A stretch of DNA of 64,000 nt. Origin: Pyrus communis (taxonomy: Eukaryota; Streptophyta; Magnoliopsida; Rosales; Rosaceae). The stretch lies in NCBI RefSeq assembly GCF_963583255.1, contig NC_084817.1, positions 16,250,121 through 16,314,120 of the forward strand, in the 5' to 3' direction. The stretch's first letter is position 1. Each line of letters begins with the position of its first letter. Under the pieces are notes generated by a model that searched no databases, had not been told where the DNA came from, and was given only the letters and a program-made list of their open reading frames with translations. Of the stretch, positions 1-12,287 are shown piece by piece. A program made the position numbers and the translations under genes.

Positions 1-1670
1 TAGTACTTCTTTATTTGTGTTTAAGTTCTTTATTAACACGAATATCCAACTTAAAGACTATTTCATTTTCATCTAATTTTAGATGGCTGGAATATGATGA
101 AGGTGAGACGAAAGGTATAAAAATTAAAGTAGAAATGAAAAAAAAAAAAAAAAAAATTCCTTTCATAATATCTGTGGATTATATCAACGAGTGGGTTGGT
201 GTCTAAAACAAAAAGAACTAAGTACATGTTGTAAGAGAAACTCAACTAATTATAATAATAAAAAGCCTGCAGGATGGCATGCATGTTTAGTTAAATGCAC
301 AAGTACTATTGAATTGAACCATGACATTGACACGAAATGAATGGGGAAACCAATTAGTGTAATAAGAAAATGGCCAGTGGGTGCTTTCGTACTTGGATCC
401 CAACATGAGCTCTTGTTAATGGAATTATAACTCACACATGGAAAATTCAAGCACTCAAGTAAAAAGTTAAGAGAAATGTACGGACAATAACTAATGGCTA
501 TAGAGTGCGAAAGTCTCGAATAGGAAAAAAGACATTGTTATCTGTAACAGTAATATTACTTGACATGTCAATATATTGTTACAAATTCTATTTAAATTAT
601 AATCGGTATACAATCACTTATATATGCATACATATTAGGTTTAGGGTTAATTTTGCATATGTATAATAAGAAAAACTTTCTTGCACCCTCGACACCCATT
701 TCATGCAAATGAGTGCAGAAAAAGTTTTATCATCGACATGGTCAGTGTTACTATCATTCACAATATTTCTCACTCAGCTCAAGCCTGACAGGGTGTGTTC
801 CAGCTTTGTTTGTAGACTGTGGGCTGCAGCACACACAACAAAACACAAAGACTTTTGATGTAGTACTTGCTCAGGACACATTGTACGGGAGCACCTAATG
901 CGGTGGCTTGCTGATCTTAGGGTTAAAAGGGAAAGAACGATGGAGTCTCAGAACAGAAGATGACTAAGACTGCTTCATTCCGTGTGTTTATGAGCACGAA
1001 ATCACTGCAGGTAATACGTACTACGGATTTAGACTCATGGGGCATTTAGTTAACATTCAAACTTCAAAAACAACTTGTATGACACGGGTTCATCTCTACA
1101 ATGCCATCCCGTTCCAATAACACAAGAAAATGTAAAAAAAAAAATTTAAAAACATATAACATATGTGTTGTATTATTAGCATGAAACATTACGTACGTGA
1201 CGTTGTACTCATGTGATGCAAGTCCTCTACTCGGCGCACATACGAATGCGACCCTTCCTGTTACCCCACCGTTGTTCATGAGTCATAGAAAGAGTGCCAA
1301 TTAAGGTGGAAGGAGGCATCAATCATGCAAAGTGATGCAACTAGTGTTTGCTTAGGTGAGCGCCTCCTTTGTCCTTTCCCAATCATCTCAATGAATAATA
1401 AATGTATATATATTTAGGTGATGCTTTCTCTCGACTTATCATTGTAATTTATTCTTTTATCCAACGTAGTGTAATTATTTAGGTAAAAGGAGAATGGTAG
1501 GGTTTGTGGGTGAACGCGTGAATTGTTGATGTATGTAATTTTACTATAGGATTTATATATTTAGGATTACGACTAGTAATCTTTCGACCATGTGCGAGCT
1601 ATTGGTATTTATAGGGTATTCTTAACTAGAACTATATTTAAAAATGCCAATATCATTCTAGAATGTCTAG
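1..1670. other. AT-rich intergenic DNA, no gene recognised
   Basis: Only short ORFs (under about 75 codons) occur on either strand, and none resembles a protein I know. The base composition is AT-rich, with a poly-A run near 138-156. No TSD-bounded insertion could be delimited. The right edge at 1670 is set by the start of the segment that recurs at 8375. Confidence 0.6.
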
Positions 1671-1835
1671 GTCAAGTTATTTGCTGATAGCTTTTGATAA
1701 CCATTTTAGTTTTTTTAATTTTTAGTAGACATAATAAAGAATTAAGTAGGAGAAATGAGGGATGAGGCATGGTGTGATAAAAAAATAAATAAATTATTCA
1801 TCTCTTATTTTACTTTCTCATTGATTGAAACCTAT

Positions 1836-2066
1836 TGTAAATAGTGTTCTATAACCAGTGTGATTGTTTAAATTTAAAGTACAAATCCTATAGGATCTAG
1901 AAGATCCTTTCCTTGTATAACTTGTACTACTTGTAGGGGAAGTTAAATTCATCATGATTAATATAAATAAAGGCACTAGGCAGAGGAACACATAATTCCT
2001 CAATCCCTTCGCTCCTTTCTTCCCTAGACAACCCATCTATTATCTCTCTCAAATGGTTAATTTCCA
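1836..2066 (+). mobile_element. Ty1-copia-like LTR (in duplication copy 1)
   Basis: This is about 231 bp, starting TGTAAATAG and ending TTTCCA. A promoter-like stretch (atataaataaagg) lies in its middle. It is followed by a sequence resembling the primer binding site used by some plant copia elements. Nothing clearly gag-like follows, so this is a 5' end fragment. The LTR edges were chosen from TG..CA and are approximate. Confidence 0.5.
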
Positions 2067-2083
2067 ACAAGTTATTAGCACGA
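2066..2083 (+). promoter_or_regulatory. Candidate copia primer binding site
   Basis: The sequence aacaagttattagcacga resembles the plant copia PBS form AACACGTTATCAGCACGA, which is also seen on the minus strand at 52399-52416 in this window. It lies directly after the LTR-like segment. Confidence 0.45.
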
Positions 2084-3218
2084 ATAGCTTTCTATGTTGC
2101 GCTATGGAGTTCTAGAGAAAAATTATCTAGGAGTTTTCGCCATATTCAATAAAGGAGAGTATTAGTTTCATATCACTTTTATTGTGATTAACTTGTTACT
2201 TTTATTGAATTAATCTAGTTGTTAATTAATTCAATGGACAAGATTCAAAGAAGATGGAAATTCAGATTTGGATAGCTTACTTCAAGAACAGAGTTATGCC
2301 ATGCAAACCACGTAACACTAACCCTATTCTTATGATTTGATTATTATAAAATTTTCATAACATTGCCTAGAAAACTCGAAATCACGATCCGCATAATTCC
2401 TTTGAAAGCTAACTTTCATATCTATCCAATGATATAAGGTTCAAGTTAGTTCCTTCTGAGGAAGTACAGTTTATCCCGTCAAGTTGGCTGATCTGCACAG
2501 ACATTTTTTGCTTCCAGGATGCAAAACTTGTTTAATGTTATTTTATTCTCTAACATTGAGAAATTATAAAAATGCCCCAGATGGATGGAAATCCTATGTA
2601 AAAATCCTTCGTGGAGGTTCAGGTCCTTATTACTCTTTATTTCTTTGCACATATTTATAGGTGGTACATGTTCTTACAAACACGTGAGCGTGAACAAGGC
2701 GTAAATAAGACGATTTATGCACACTTCCCAATGAGGGGCAAAATGGTTATTTTGCACTCTCAAAAATTTATTACTTGTTTATCAAGATAATAATGAATTA
2801 TCGATATTGCGGGCTGCAGAATGTAATATCGATGGCTTATTTGTTGGGTTCATTAAGTAAGTGGGCAAGTGGGCTCGTCTACGTTAGTATTTTATTAATT
2901 AGGCCTTGTGCTTAGTTAATTGTTATTTGGGCTTGACCCAAGACACACACACACATACTCTTGAAGTACTCGACCATACGGATGTGTGGGCACAAACAGA
3001 ACTGAATTTAGAGTTATGATGAAGATTTTACAAAACTACGAAGCCGAAAGGTCTTTTAGTAAATTCACTATTCTAGATTTTTCTCCCTTATTATTTTATT
3101 ATTTTCTTGTTAGATTTTTAGCTCGTGGGGCCCATACCTACCTTCCACTATCTTCTGCATGTCCTTTTTCTCCTACCTTCTCAGCCCTTCTCCCTCATTC
3201 ACTCACTCATTCACTCAC

Positions 3219-3221
<3 letters not shown>

Positions 3222-3254
<33 letters not shown>
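3222..3254. repeat. CT microsatellite
   Basis: An uninterrupted CT run, with a second CT-rich tract at about 3380-3417. The corresponding run in duplication copy 2 (about 9929-9952) is shorter, so this locus has changed since the duplication. Confidence 0.9.
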
Positions 3255-3257
<3 letters not shown>

Positions 3258-4713
3258 TAACTTTCTCTTGCCCTCAAGATTTCTCTCTCTCCTCCTCAAA
3301 ATCACTCTCTACTCTTCGTGCACAGAACATGAAGCCACCACCTCTTCTACTTAGGTGAGCATCACAACCTAGATCACCTTCTCTCTCTCTCTCCCTCTCT
3401 CTCTCTCTCTTTCTCTCCTCTGCAAATTAAATTGAACCACTGTCGGTGCCATGTTTTCCGACGAGTTTCTTAAGTTTGAGAGTAAGGTAAGCCTGAGGAC
3501 TTTCTTAAACACTCCATTCTCATTGTCCTGAGTCCATCTTTGAAGCTACATGCATGTTTTAGTGACGTTTTAGGTGCAAAGAAACACCCTTGAAAATTAA
3601 CCTAGTTTTTTAACGAAGGATCCAGTGACTTTCGGGCCATTTTTCAGGCCAATGCCGATCACGACTCGGCCTCAACCTAGTATGGTTTTGTTCCTCTCGT
3701 ACTAAGCATCATTTCTATATAAATAATATTGACTTTTGTTAAGAGTTGAGCTCAAAATGAGCTCTAGAAATTGGGCCAAAAACTTGCAAAACTAGGGCCT
3801 TCATGAAGATGGCGAGTACACTTGCACTCGTAGCATGTGAGGCGTGTAGGTAGCCAATGTCTCTAGCGTATCAACGGCATGTGGAGGAACCTGAGGTCTC
3901 TCCTTAGGTTTCTTGATGTCCCGAACCCAAATCCAAATCCGTCCTCTATTTTTTGAAATTCGGCCATTTTAACTAGTTCCTTTATCAACCGTACTTTGTA
4001 CGAAAACGCGTATTTATGTTAGTATGTTATATATTTATGTAAATAGTTTCGTTTTTAGGTGAAATGCAATGCAATGATCTTTGATGCATGCGTCGACCTG
4101 ACAACATGATTTATGAGTAGGTCTTTACTTTTAATTAGAATATATTTATTTAGTTTTCATATATATTTAATAAAAATTTCTACATAATGCCATAATTAAA
4201 TTAATGTTTATAAGAAATGTCGTAATGATAGAAACTATGAAATCATCATACATCCTACAGGATGCACAAGTTTGTGTACTATTATAGGATGCTTTAATTA
4301 TATTTATGGCCATGAATAGGTTTTTTTTATTTAATTTTTTAATTTTGTAATTTTTTATTTATATATATTAAACAAACGATATTATGATAAGGGGAAGGGG
4401 TGGGCTTAGCCTCACATCGCACTGATACGCTCACTTTGGATCCATTGTAGGTGTTAGTCCTATCCTAGATTGCTAGAAGCAATTAAGACTCGTATATGAC
4501 ACGCATAGTGCTAGTCTTCACGTGATTGTAGTACTAGTGCATAAATCATTATTACACCAATCATGTTCATGTCAGAATATCTTTGCATGAGCTTATGTGT
4601 CAGCATATGTTGATGAGCACTTGATATTATATGTCCGTTTATGTGAAATATTGTGATTTACTGCATTTTTGAAATATTGTTGTTTACAGTAGTCGTTCTC
4701 ATACTATATGTAG

Positions 4714-4738
4714 TGTGTGTGTGTGTGTGTGTGTGTGT
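4714..4738. repeat. GT microsatellite
   Basis: A GT run in duplication copy 1. The matching tract in copy 2 is near 11409-11434 and differs in its end context. Confidence 0.85.
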
Positions 4739-4851
4739 ATTTAGAAACTATACTTGTTTTACGGCGAGGGGTTATACGATTTCAAAAAGGTTTTACAAAG
4801 CTTTATTTTCAAGTCCAATTAACCTTGTTTTTCGCCCTTCTAGGAATTAGT

Positions 4852-5014
4852 TAGGGGTGGAAAAAATTCCCAAAAATCCCGAACCGAACCGAAAAAATCC
4901 CAATCCCAAACCAAAAATTTCCCAAACCGAAATTCCCGAAATTTTCGGGATGCTATCCCGAACCGATCCCAAAATTTCGGTATGGGATTCGGGATTGGCT
5001 TCTCAATATTTCGG
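4852..5014 (+). mobile_element. hAT-like MITE, truncated left arm
   Basis: It begins TAGGGGTGG after GAATTAGT, exactly as the complete copy at 11547 does. It is cut off at 5014, where the sequence changes to a short filler and then retroelement DNA. The arm is dominated by CCCGAA, AACCGAAA and TTTCGG motifs that can fold on themselves. Confidence 0.85.
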
Positions 5015-5027
5015 TATGGGATTCGGT
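5015..5027. other. Filler DNA at duplication/retroelement junction
   Basis: The 13 bp tatgggattcggt lie between the end of MITE homology and the start of retroelement homology. They nearly copy 4981-4993, just upstream. This looks like templated filler from end-joining. An assembly join is the alternative. Confidence 0.5.
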
Positions 5028-5791
5028 ATGAACTCACGAGCGTTGATGGTTGAAGAAAGGGTCCAAAAAAGTTGAATATGGCCCTAAGTTTTGTGACTTC
5101 CCATTGGGTGTTCAAAGTTGACTTCTGCGTTCTAAAGGGAATTCCAAGTACCTAATTCAATACTTTGCTCACTATTGCTTTAAGAATGTTTGTTTATCCT
5201 TCACCTTTCATTGTTAGCCAATACCCTAGCCCCGTTACAACCCTTTGACTTCTATCTTGAGTGTTATGTGTTTCAATTTGTGGAGTTTGAACTTGGTATG
5301 AGCGTATGGTGTCACTGGTTCTCGCGTCTAAGTAGTAGCATTCCATTCATGAGATCATATCTAAACTTGATTATTAACTCCAGAAATTGCTCTCTTTATG
5401 ATACATATATGTGAGTGTTCGTTTTCATGTTTACATCAATCTTCTCACATATGACTAGATTAGGGTGTGTAGTTAGAAAATCTGAGTGAAAACAGAGTAC
5501 ATCTAGTAAGGAATTGAGGGAATTCACTAAGGCATGTTACTACATTCAAAACATGGTTTTAAATGCTTAATTGTGAACTAGTATATGGTGACTATGATTA
5601 AGAATGTACTTAAGTGTGAAGATGACTAAAATCTGTGGGAATGATGATTTTTAACGTGTCATGTGCATTGGAAATCCCTAAGACGGTTGTTGGAAGGTTT
5701 AGGTTGTGTTTTACGTGTTTAGTGTCGTTTTGTTTATTTGTTTTTATTCTGTTTTGCTCGAGGACTAGCAAAAGCTAAGTGTGGGGGTATT
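5028..5791 (+). mobile_element. 3' internal part of a Ty3/gypsy-type (Athila-like, LARD-type) element
   Basis: The sequence matches the 3' internal region of the element at 26015-35335 (31988-32736), starting at atgaactcacgagcg and running to the polypurine tract just before the LTR at 5792. The rest of the internal region and the 5' LTR are absent. No coding capacity is visible; the 74-codon ORF near 5190 is shared noise in this non-coding 3' region. Confidence 0.85.
5775..5791 (+). promoter_or_regulatory. Polypurine tract before 3' LTR
   Basis: The motif aagtgtgggggtatt lies directly before TGATAGG, as at 32721-32736. It would prime plus-strand DNA synthesis in the element. Confidence 0.7.
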
Positions 5792-8374
5792 TGATAGGAG
5801 CATATTCATGCGACTTAAATGGCTTGTTCTCGTACATTTACGTTATGTTTCTTTAGTTATTTTAGTTCTTTATGCTTCTTTTGTGTGTTTTCAGGTTCTA
5901 AGGGCTTAGGGAGCAAGAAAGTGCATTTTAAGGCCATTTGGAGCATTTTTGGGCATGGATTGGATAGCTTATCCATGGAGCCAAGAGGATGGACGAATTT
6001 GAAGGCCTTGTATGCTCTTTGGGGACATCAAACAAAGGGCCTAGCCCAATCAAACACATTATGCCATACAAACCAACCTATTTTAGGCCCATTCTATGTA
6101 CTTAAACCCTAGCCCTTTAAACTAGTTCATTTCTCACTTATCAAACCATTCACTTATCATATCATTCACTTATCAAACCAATCACTTATCACTTCCATTC
6201 ACTTATCACTCACCACATATCATTCATTTATCACTTAGCATATCATTCATTTATCAATTATCAAACCATTCACTTATCACTTCCATTCACTTATCACTCA
6301 CCACATATCATTCATTTATCACTTAACATATCATTCATTTATCACTTATCACAACAACAACCTAAAACACATGCACATGCACCACTAATCCCTTCACTTT
6401 CATGCCATCATTTCTCACCCCCCTTTGCCGTGCAATACACATCAACACATTCCAGCTTTTCTCCTTCTCTTTGCAGCCACAAGTCACATGCATTCACACA
6501 TAATCATTCACCCTATCCATCTTACATTCCACAAACAATGTCACATGCAAAACAACAATCATTCACACACAAAACAGCACCATTCACCCTTGCCGTGGCC
6601 TTCACTCACATTTCCAGCTTTCCACCTTACATTTCCACATGCATTCACTTCATCATTACGCACCACTCATTCTCTAATTCCACATGCACATTCAATCATT
6701 CACTCAAGCACCCTTGTGCCATGTTTCTCCCTTTGTTCCCACCCATCACATGCACTATCATCAAACAAACAACCCTAACCCGTGGCCTTCACTCACATTT
6801 CCAGCTTTCCACCTTACATTTCCACATGCATTCACTTCATCATTACACACCACTCATTCTCTAATTCACATGCCTTCATTCATTCTTTATTCCACTTACA
6901 CTCATCATCACACACCTTAGCAATCAACACATGCAATCACATGCATCACAACCACAAAGAACCATCCCCAAAACACTTTGCCGTGGGCACCATTCCACAT
7001 TCCAGCTTTCCACCATGTTTTTCCATCATTTCCTCCACACAAACACCTTAAACAAACAACCATTTACACATCCATTACTCCTATAAATACCCTTGCATTC
7101 ATTCATTCAAGATCCATCTCATTTTTCATACACAACACACCACAAACACTTCCATCTTCTCCCTAGCCGTGAGTCTCTCCATTTTCTGCACCATTCCCTT
7201 CCCTTTCTCCTCCATTTCTTCCATTTCCATAATCCCCCAATCCATTCAACACACCAACAACATCCCTTAGTCCTTGTGCTACAACGAAGACGAAGAGAAG
7301 AAGGCCTAAACGTTCATACAATTCACGTTTGAGTTGTTGGAATGTTTACGCGTTTCTTTGATTTCAATGTTTAAATTCAATTCTCTTTGTTTTGTAATAT
7401 AAAGAATGGAAGAGAAGAGTGCCTAAACGTTCATACAATTCACGTTTGAGTTGTTGGAATGTTTACGCGTTTCTTTGATTTCAAAGTTATGAGGAACTAA
7501 ACCCTTTTTGGCTAGGGGTGATTTCAATACCATGATTATTTATGTGATATGAATTGATGAATTCCGGTTATGAACTCTTGATTCGTGAATGCAATTGGCT
7601 TAACTATTTGATGATTAACTTATTTGTGTTTGTTAATTGAGGGTCGATACTTAATTAGCATGCATGAATATGTGGCTAAAGTTTAAGAAAGTTTCACATA
7701 ATCGTTACTAACTTATACTTGAAAGTAGTGAAGGTCGCTTGTCACGATCGCGTTAAGTTTAATTCCTAGCATGAGTAACATGATGTCATAGTTGCAAATG
7801 CTTTGTCAATGCTTATGGTTTTCATTATTCTTAATGATCTTCGATTGTATCTCTATTATGATGACATGTAGGGAACTTTTGAGAATGTTTTGGGTTGTCG
7901 AATGATGCCATCCAATCCAATAATATAAGGAAAATCTGAGGGTTAACTAGTGATGTCACGGTTAATTTGGGGCATTGTCGTTCATAATTCAATGAACGAA
8001 TAACTGGAAATTGATTCATATGCATAAATATCATGTGTAGAGAAAGAACCCTTAGCTAGCTTCCCATCCATTCATTTCCGTCAAATCCATATTTACAATT
8101 TGTTTTGTTTCCAAGTATTCATTTTAGTTTAAATTCGTCCAAATCCAATTCCCCCCTATTTCGTTGAAATCTTAGTCTTAATCTTTCTTATTTTTAGTTT
8201 TGCTTTCTTCGAGCATTAAATAGTGTTTTATATTGTGTTTTTATGTTTTTAAGTCAATTTAGAAGGTTTTAGCAAGCCCTCCTAATCCCCGGTCTAGAAC
8301 GATCCCTCACTTATCCATTCTACTACAATTGTCAAACGAGGGTTTAATTTGAGTGTCAAGTAATTTTCGCATCA
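5792..8374 (+). mobile_element. 3' LTR of the TGATAGG family
   Basis: This 2583-bp LTR starts TGATAGGAGC and ends CGCATCA. The next five bases, GTCAA (8375-8379), also occur at 1671-1675, the expected duplicated target. The LTR contains a low-complexity zone (about 6121-6360) of repeated cattcacttatcac-like units and a cat/cac-rich zone to about 7080. ORFs of 75-144 codons there are Ser/His/Thr-rich reading of low-complexity DNA, not genes. Confidence 0.9.
6121..6360. repeat. Tandem cattcacttatcac-type repeats inside LTR
   Basis: Imperfect units built on 'ttcacttatca' and 'ttcatttatca' recur many times. A shorter version lies at 26416-26530 and 33138-33252 in related LTRs, so this block varies in length within the family. 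Confidence 0.85.
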
Positions 8375-11300
8375 GTCAAGTTATTTGCTGATAGCTTTTG
8401 ATAACCATTTTAGTTTTTTTAATTTTTAGTAGACATAATAAAGAATTAAGTAGGAGAAATGAGGGATGAGGCATGGTGTGATAAAAAAAATAAATAAATT
8501 ATTCATCTCTTATTTTACTTTCTCATTGATTGAAACCTATTGTAAATAGTGTTCTATAACCAGTGTGATTGTTTAAATTTAAAGTACAAATCCTATAGGA
8601 TCTAGAAGATCCTTTCCTTGTATAACTTGTACTACTTGTAGGGGAAGTTAAATTCATCATGATTAATATAAATAAAGGCACTAGGCAGAGGAACACATAA
8701 TTCCTCAATCCCTTCGCTCCTTTCTTCCCTAGACAACCCATCTATTATCTCTCTCAAATGGTTAATTTCCAACAAGTTATTAGCACGAATAGCTTTCTAT
8801 GTTGCGCTATGGAGTTCTAGAGAAAAATTATCTAGGAGTTTTCGCCATATTCAATAAAGGAGAGTATTAGTTTCATATCACTTTTATTGTGATTAACTTG
8901 TTACTTTTATTGAATTAATCTAGTTGTTAATTAATTCAATGGACAAGATTCAAAGAAGATGGAAATTCAGATTTGGATAGCTTACTTCAAGAACAGAGTT
9001 ATGCCATGCAAACCACGTAACACTAACCCTATTCTTATGATTTGATTATTATAAAATTTTCATAACATTGCCTAGAAAACTCGAAATCACGATCCGCATA
9101 ATTCCTTTGAAAGCTAACTTTCATATCTATCCAATGATATAAGGTTCAAGTTAGTTCCTTCTGAGGAAGTACAGTTTATCCCGTCAAGTTGGCTGATCTG
9201 CACAGACATTTTTTGCTTCCAGGATGCAAAACTTGTTTAATGTTATTTTATTCTCTAACATTGAGAAATTATAAAAATGCCCCAGATGGATGGAAATCCT
9301 ATGTAAAAATCCTTCGTGGAGGTTCAGGTCCTTATTACTCTTTATTTCTTTGCACATATTTATAGGTGGTACATGTTCTTACAAACACGTGAGCGTGAAC
9401 AAGGCGTAAATAAGACGATTTATGCACACTTCCCAATGAGGGGCAAAATGGTTATTTTGCACTCTCAAAAATTTATTACTTGTTTATCAAGATAATAATG
9501 AATTATCGATATTGCGGGCTGCAGAATGTAATATCGATGGCTTATTTGTTGGGTTCATTAAGTAAGTGGGCAAGTGGGCTCGTCTACGTTAGTATTTTAT
9601 TAATTAGGCCTTGTGCTTAGTTAATTGTTATTTGGGCTTGACCCAAGACACACACACACATACTCTTGAAGTACTCGACCATACGGATGTGTGGGCACAA
9701 ACAGAACTGAATTTAGAGTTATGATGAAGATTTTACAAAACTACGAAGCCGAAAGGTCTTTTAGTAAATTCACTATTCTAGATTTTTCTCCCTTATTATT
9801 TTATTATTTTCTTGTTAGATTTTTAGCTCGTGGGGCCCATACCTACCTTCCACTATCTTCTGCATGTCCTTTTTCTCCTACCTTCTCAGCCCTTCTCCCT
9901 CATTCACTCACTCATTCACTCACTCACACTCTCTCTCTCTCTCTCTCTCTCTCATCTAACTTTCTCTTGCCCTCAAGATTTCTCTCTCTCCTCCTCAAAA
10001 TCACTCTCTACTCTTCGTGCACAGAACATGAAGCCACCACCTCTTCTACTTAGGTGAGCATCACAACCTAGATCACCTTCTCTCTCTCTCTCCCTCTCTC
10101 TCTCTCTTTCTCTCCTCTGCAAATTAAATTGAACCACTGTCGGTGCCATGTTTTCCGACGAGTTTCTTAAGTTTGAGAGTAAGGTAAGCCTGAGGACTTT
10201 CTTAAACACTCCATTCTCATTGTCCTGAGTCCATCTCTGAAGCTACATGCATGTTTTAGTGACGTTTTAGGTGCAAAGAAACACCCTTGAAAATTAACCT
10301 AGTTTTTTAACGAAGGATCCAGTGACTTTCGGGCCATTTTTCAGGCCAATGCCGATCACGACTCGGCCTCAACCTAGTATGGTTTTGTTCCTCTCGTACT
10401 AAGCATCATTTCTATATAAATAATATTGACTTTTGTTAAGAGTTGAGCTCAAAATGAGCTCTAGAAATTGGGCCAAAAACTTGCAAAACTAGGGCCTTCA
10501 TGAAGATGGCGAGTACACTTGCACTCGTAGCATGTGAGGCGTGTAGGTAGCCAATGTCTCTAGCGTATCAACGGCATGTGGAGGAACCTGAGGTCTCTCC
10601 TTAGGTTTCTTGATGTCCCGAACCCAAATCCAAATCCGTCCTCTATTTTTTGAAATTCGGCCATTTTAACTAGTTCCTTTATCAACCGTACTTTGTACGA
10701 AAACGCGTATTTATGTTAGTATGTTATATATTTATGTAAATAGTTTCGTTTTTAGGTGAAATGCAATGCAATGATCTTTGATGCATGCGTCGACCTGACA
10801 ACATGATTTATGAGTAGGTCTTTACTTTTAATTAGAATATATTTATTTAGTTTTCATATATATTTAATAAAAATTTCTACATAATGCCATAATTAAATTA
10901 ATGTTTATAAGAAATGTCGTAATGATAGAAACTATGAAATCATCATACATCCTACAGGATGCACAAGTTTGTGTACTATTATAGGATGCTTTAATTATAT
11001 TTATGGCCATGAATAGGTTTTTTTTATTTAATTTTTTAATTTTGTAATTTTTTATTTATATATATTAAACAAACGATATTATGATAAGGGGAAGGGGTGG
11101 GCTTAGCCTCACATCGCACTGATACGCTCACTTTGGATCCATTGTAGGTGTTAGTCCTATCCTAGATTGCTAGAAGCAATTAAGACTCGTATATGACACG
11201 CATAGTGCTAGTCTTCACGTGATTGTAGTACTAGTGCATAAATCATTATTACACCAATCATGTTCATGTCAGAATATCTTTGCATGAGCTTATGTGTCAG

Positions 11301-11709
11301 CATATGTTGATGAGCACTTGATATTATATGTCCGTTTATGTGAAATATTGTGATTTACTGCATTTTTGAAATATTGTTGTTTACAGTAGTCGTTCTCATA
11401 CTATATGTAGTGTGTGTGTGTGTGTGTGTGTGTGTTTAGAAACTATACTTGTTTTACGGCGAGGGGTTATACGATTTCAAAAAGGTTTTACAAAGCTTTA
11501 TTTTCAAGTCCAATTAACCTTGTTTTTCGCCCTTCTAGGAATTAGTTAGGGGTGGAAAAAATTCCCAAAAATCCCGAACCGAACCGAAAAAATCCCAATC
11601 CCAAACCAAAAATTTCCCAAACCGAAATTCCCGAAATTTTCGGGATGCTATCCCGAACCGATCCCAAAATTTCGGTATGGGATTCGGGATTGGCTTCTCA
11701 ATATTTCGG
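8375..11709. repeat. Large direct duplication, copy 2
   Basis: This is the second copy of 1671-5014, directly abutting the LTR end at 8374. It continues beyond the homology limit through the rest of the MITE into unique sequence, so copy 2 retains the original right flank while copy 1 retains the original left flank. Differences from copy 1 noticed by eye include ccatctctg here against ccatctttg in copy 1, an extra A in the A-run near 8487, and shorter CT runs. Confidence 0.9.
8541..8771 (+). mobile_element. Ty1-copia-like LTR (in duplication copy 2)
   Basis: This is the duplicate of 1836-2066, with the same candidate PBS following at 8771-8788. No downstream coding region is visible. Confidence 0.5.
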
Positions 11710-12279
11710 GAATCCCATACCTAACCGAAAATATATAATGTTAATTATTATATATATTTATACATATATATATATATATTATTCTTTTATAATTGATGCT
11801 AGTAGTTTCTAATTCATGCTCTGCAACTTGGAATGCCCTACACCTTGCATATTTTTCATGTTCTGTTTGATATTCATGTGGATTTTATTATTGCTACTGC
11901 CATGGCTGATGATTTCAGAAGACTTGATTCTTTTGTCTCTCAACATATTGCAAAAAGGGTTTAATTAATTTGAATTTTGACTATGATAAAAATAGTCAGA
12001 CATGCCAGTGTTCAATTAAATGGTAGTGTGAATGAAATGAAATTCCTAGTTCATGAATGTGTTCTTGAATTATATATTTGAAGAACAATTCATAATTTCA
12101 TATTTCAATTTGGGATTCCCGATTTGTCCCAAAATCCCGAAAATATTTCGGGATTCCCGAAATTTGGGATTTCCGAAAATTTGGTTTGGGATTGGTCTTC
12201 AAATTCCCTTCCCAAAAAATTTTGGTTTGGGATTCGGGATACTAGTTTCGGTATGGTATCCCATACCGAACCACCCCTA
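11547..12279. mobile_element. hAT-like MITE, complete
   Basis: A 733-bp element with terminal inverted repeats TAGGGGTGG and CCACCCCTA, flanked by the perfect 8-bp direct repeat GAATTAGT (11539-11546 and 12280-12287). Eight-base TSDs are typical of the hAT superfamily. The arms are made of cccgaa/ttcggg and accgaa/ttcggt motifs that would pair as a long hairpin. The AT-rich centre (about 11730-12110) lacks a transposase ORF, so the element is non-autonomous. Confidence 0.9.
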
Positions 12280-12287
12280 GAATTAGT

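Larger units (their letters stand above)
1671..5014. repeat. Large direct duplication, copy 1
   Basis: This ~3.34-kb segment recurs at 8375-11709 in the same orientation. By eye the copies differ by a few substitutions and by microsatellite lengths: the CT run near 3222-3254 and the GT run near 4714-4738 are both shorter in copy 2. It contains a Ty1-copia-like LTR with PBS, CT- and GT-rich tracts, and the left part of a hAT-like MITE. Homology to copy 2 stops at 5014, inside the MITE. The short ORFs at 2986-3358 read through CT repeats and are not credible genes. The start (GTCAA at 1671-1675) equals the five bases that follow the LTR ending at 8374. Confidence 0.9.

Noticed and set aside
1818..2036. 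72-codon minus ORF duplicated at 8523-8741
   Set aside because: It is identical in the two copies only because of the segmental duplication, and it overlaps a copia-like LTR on the other strand.
2986..3358. ORFs of 122 and 77 codons (and duplicates at 9691-10057)
   Set aside because: They read through CT repeats as poly-Ser/Leu, shift with repeat length between the two copies, and have no recognisable domain.
6121..6360. CRISPR-like array of regularly spaced repeats
   Set aside because: The repeats are short, imperfect and contiguous with no unique spacers, and the DNA is a plant nuclear LTR.
6425..7332. Cluster of overlapping His/Ser/Thr-rich ORFs up to 144 codons
   Set aside because: They lie inside an LTR with cat/cac-rich low complexity; the same type of ORF appears in other LTRs at non-homologous positions.
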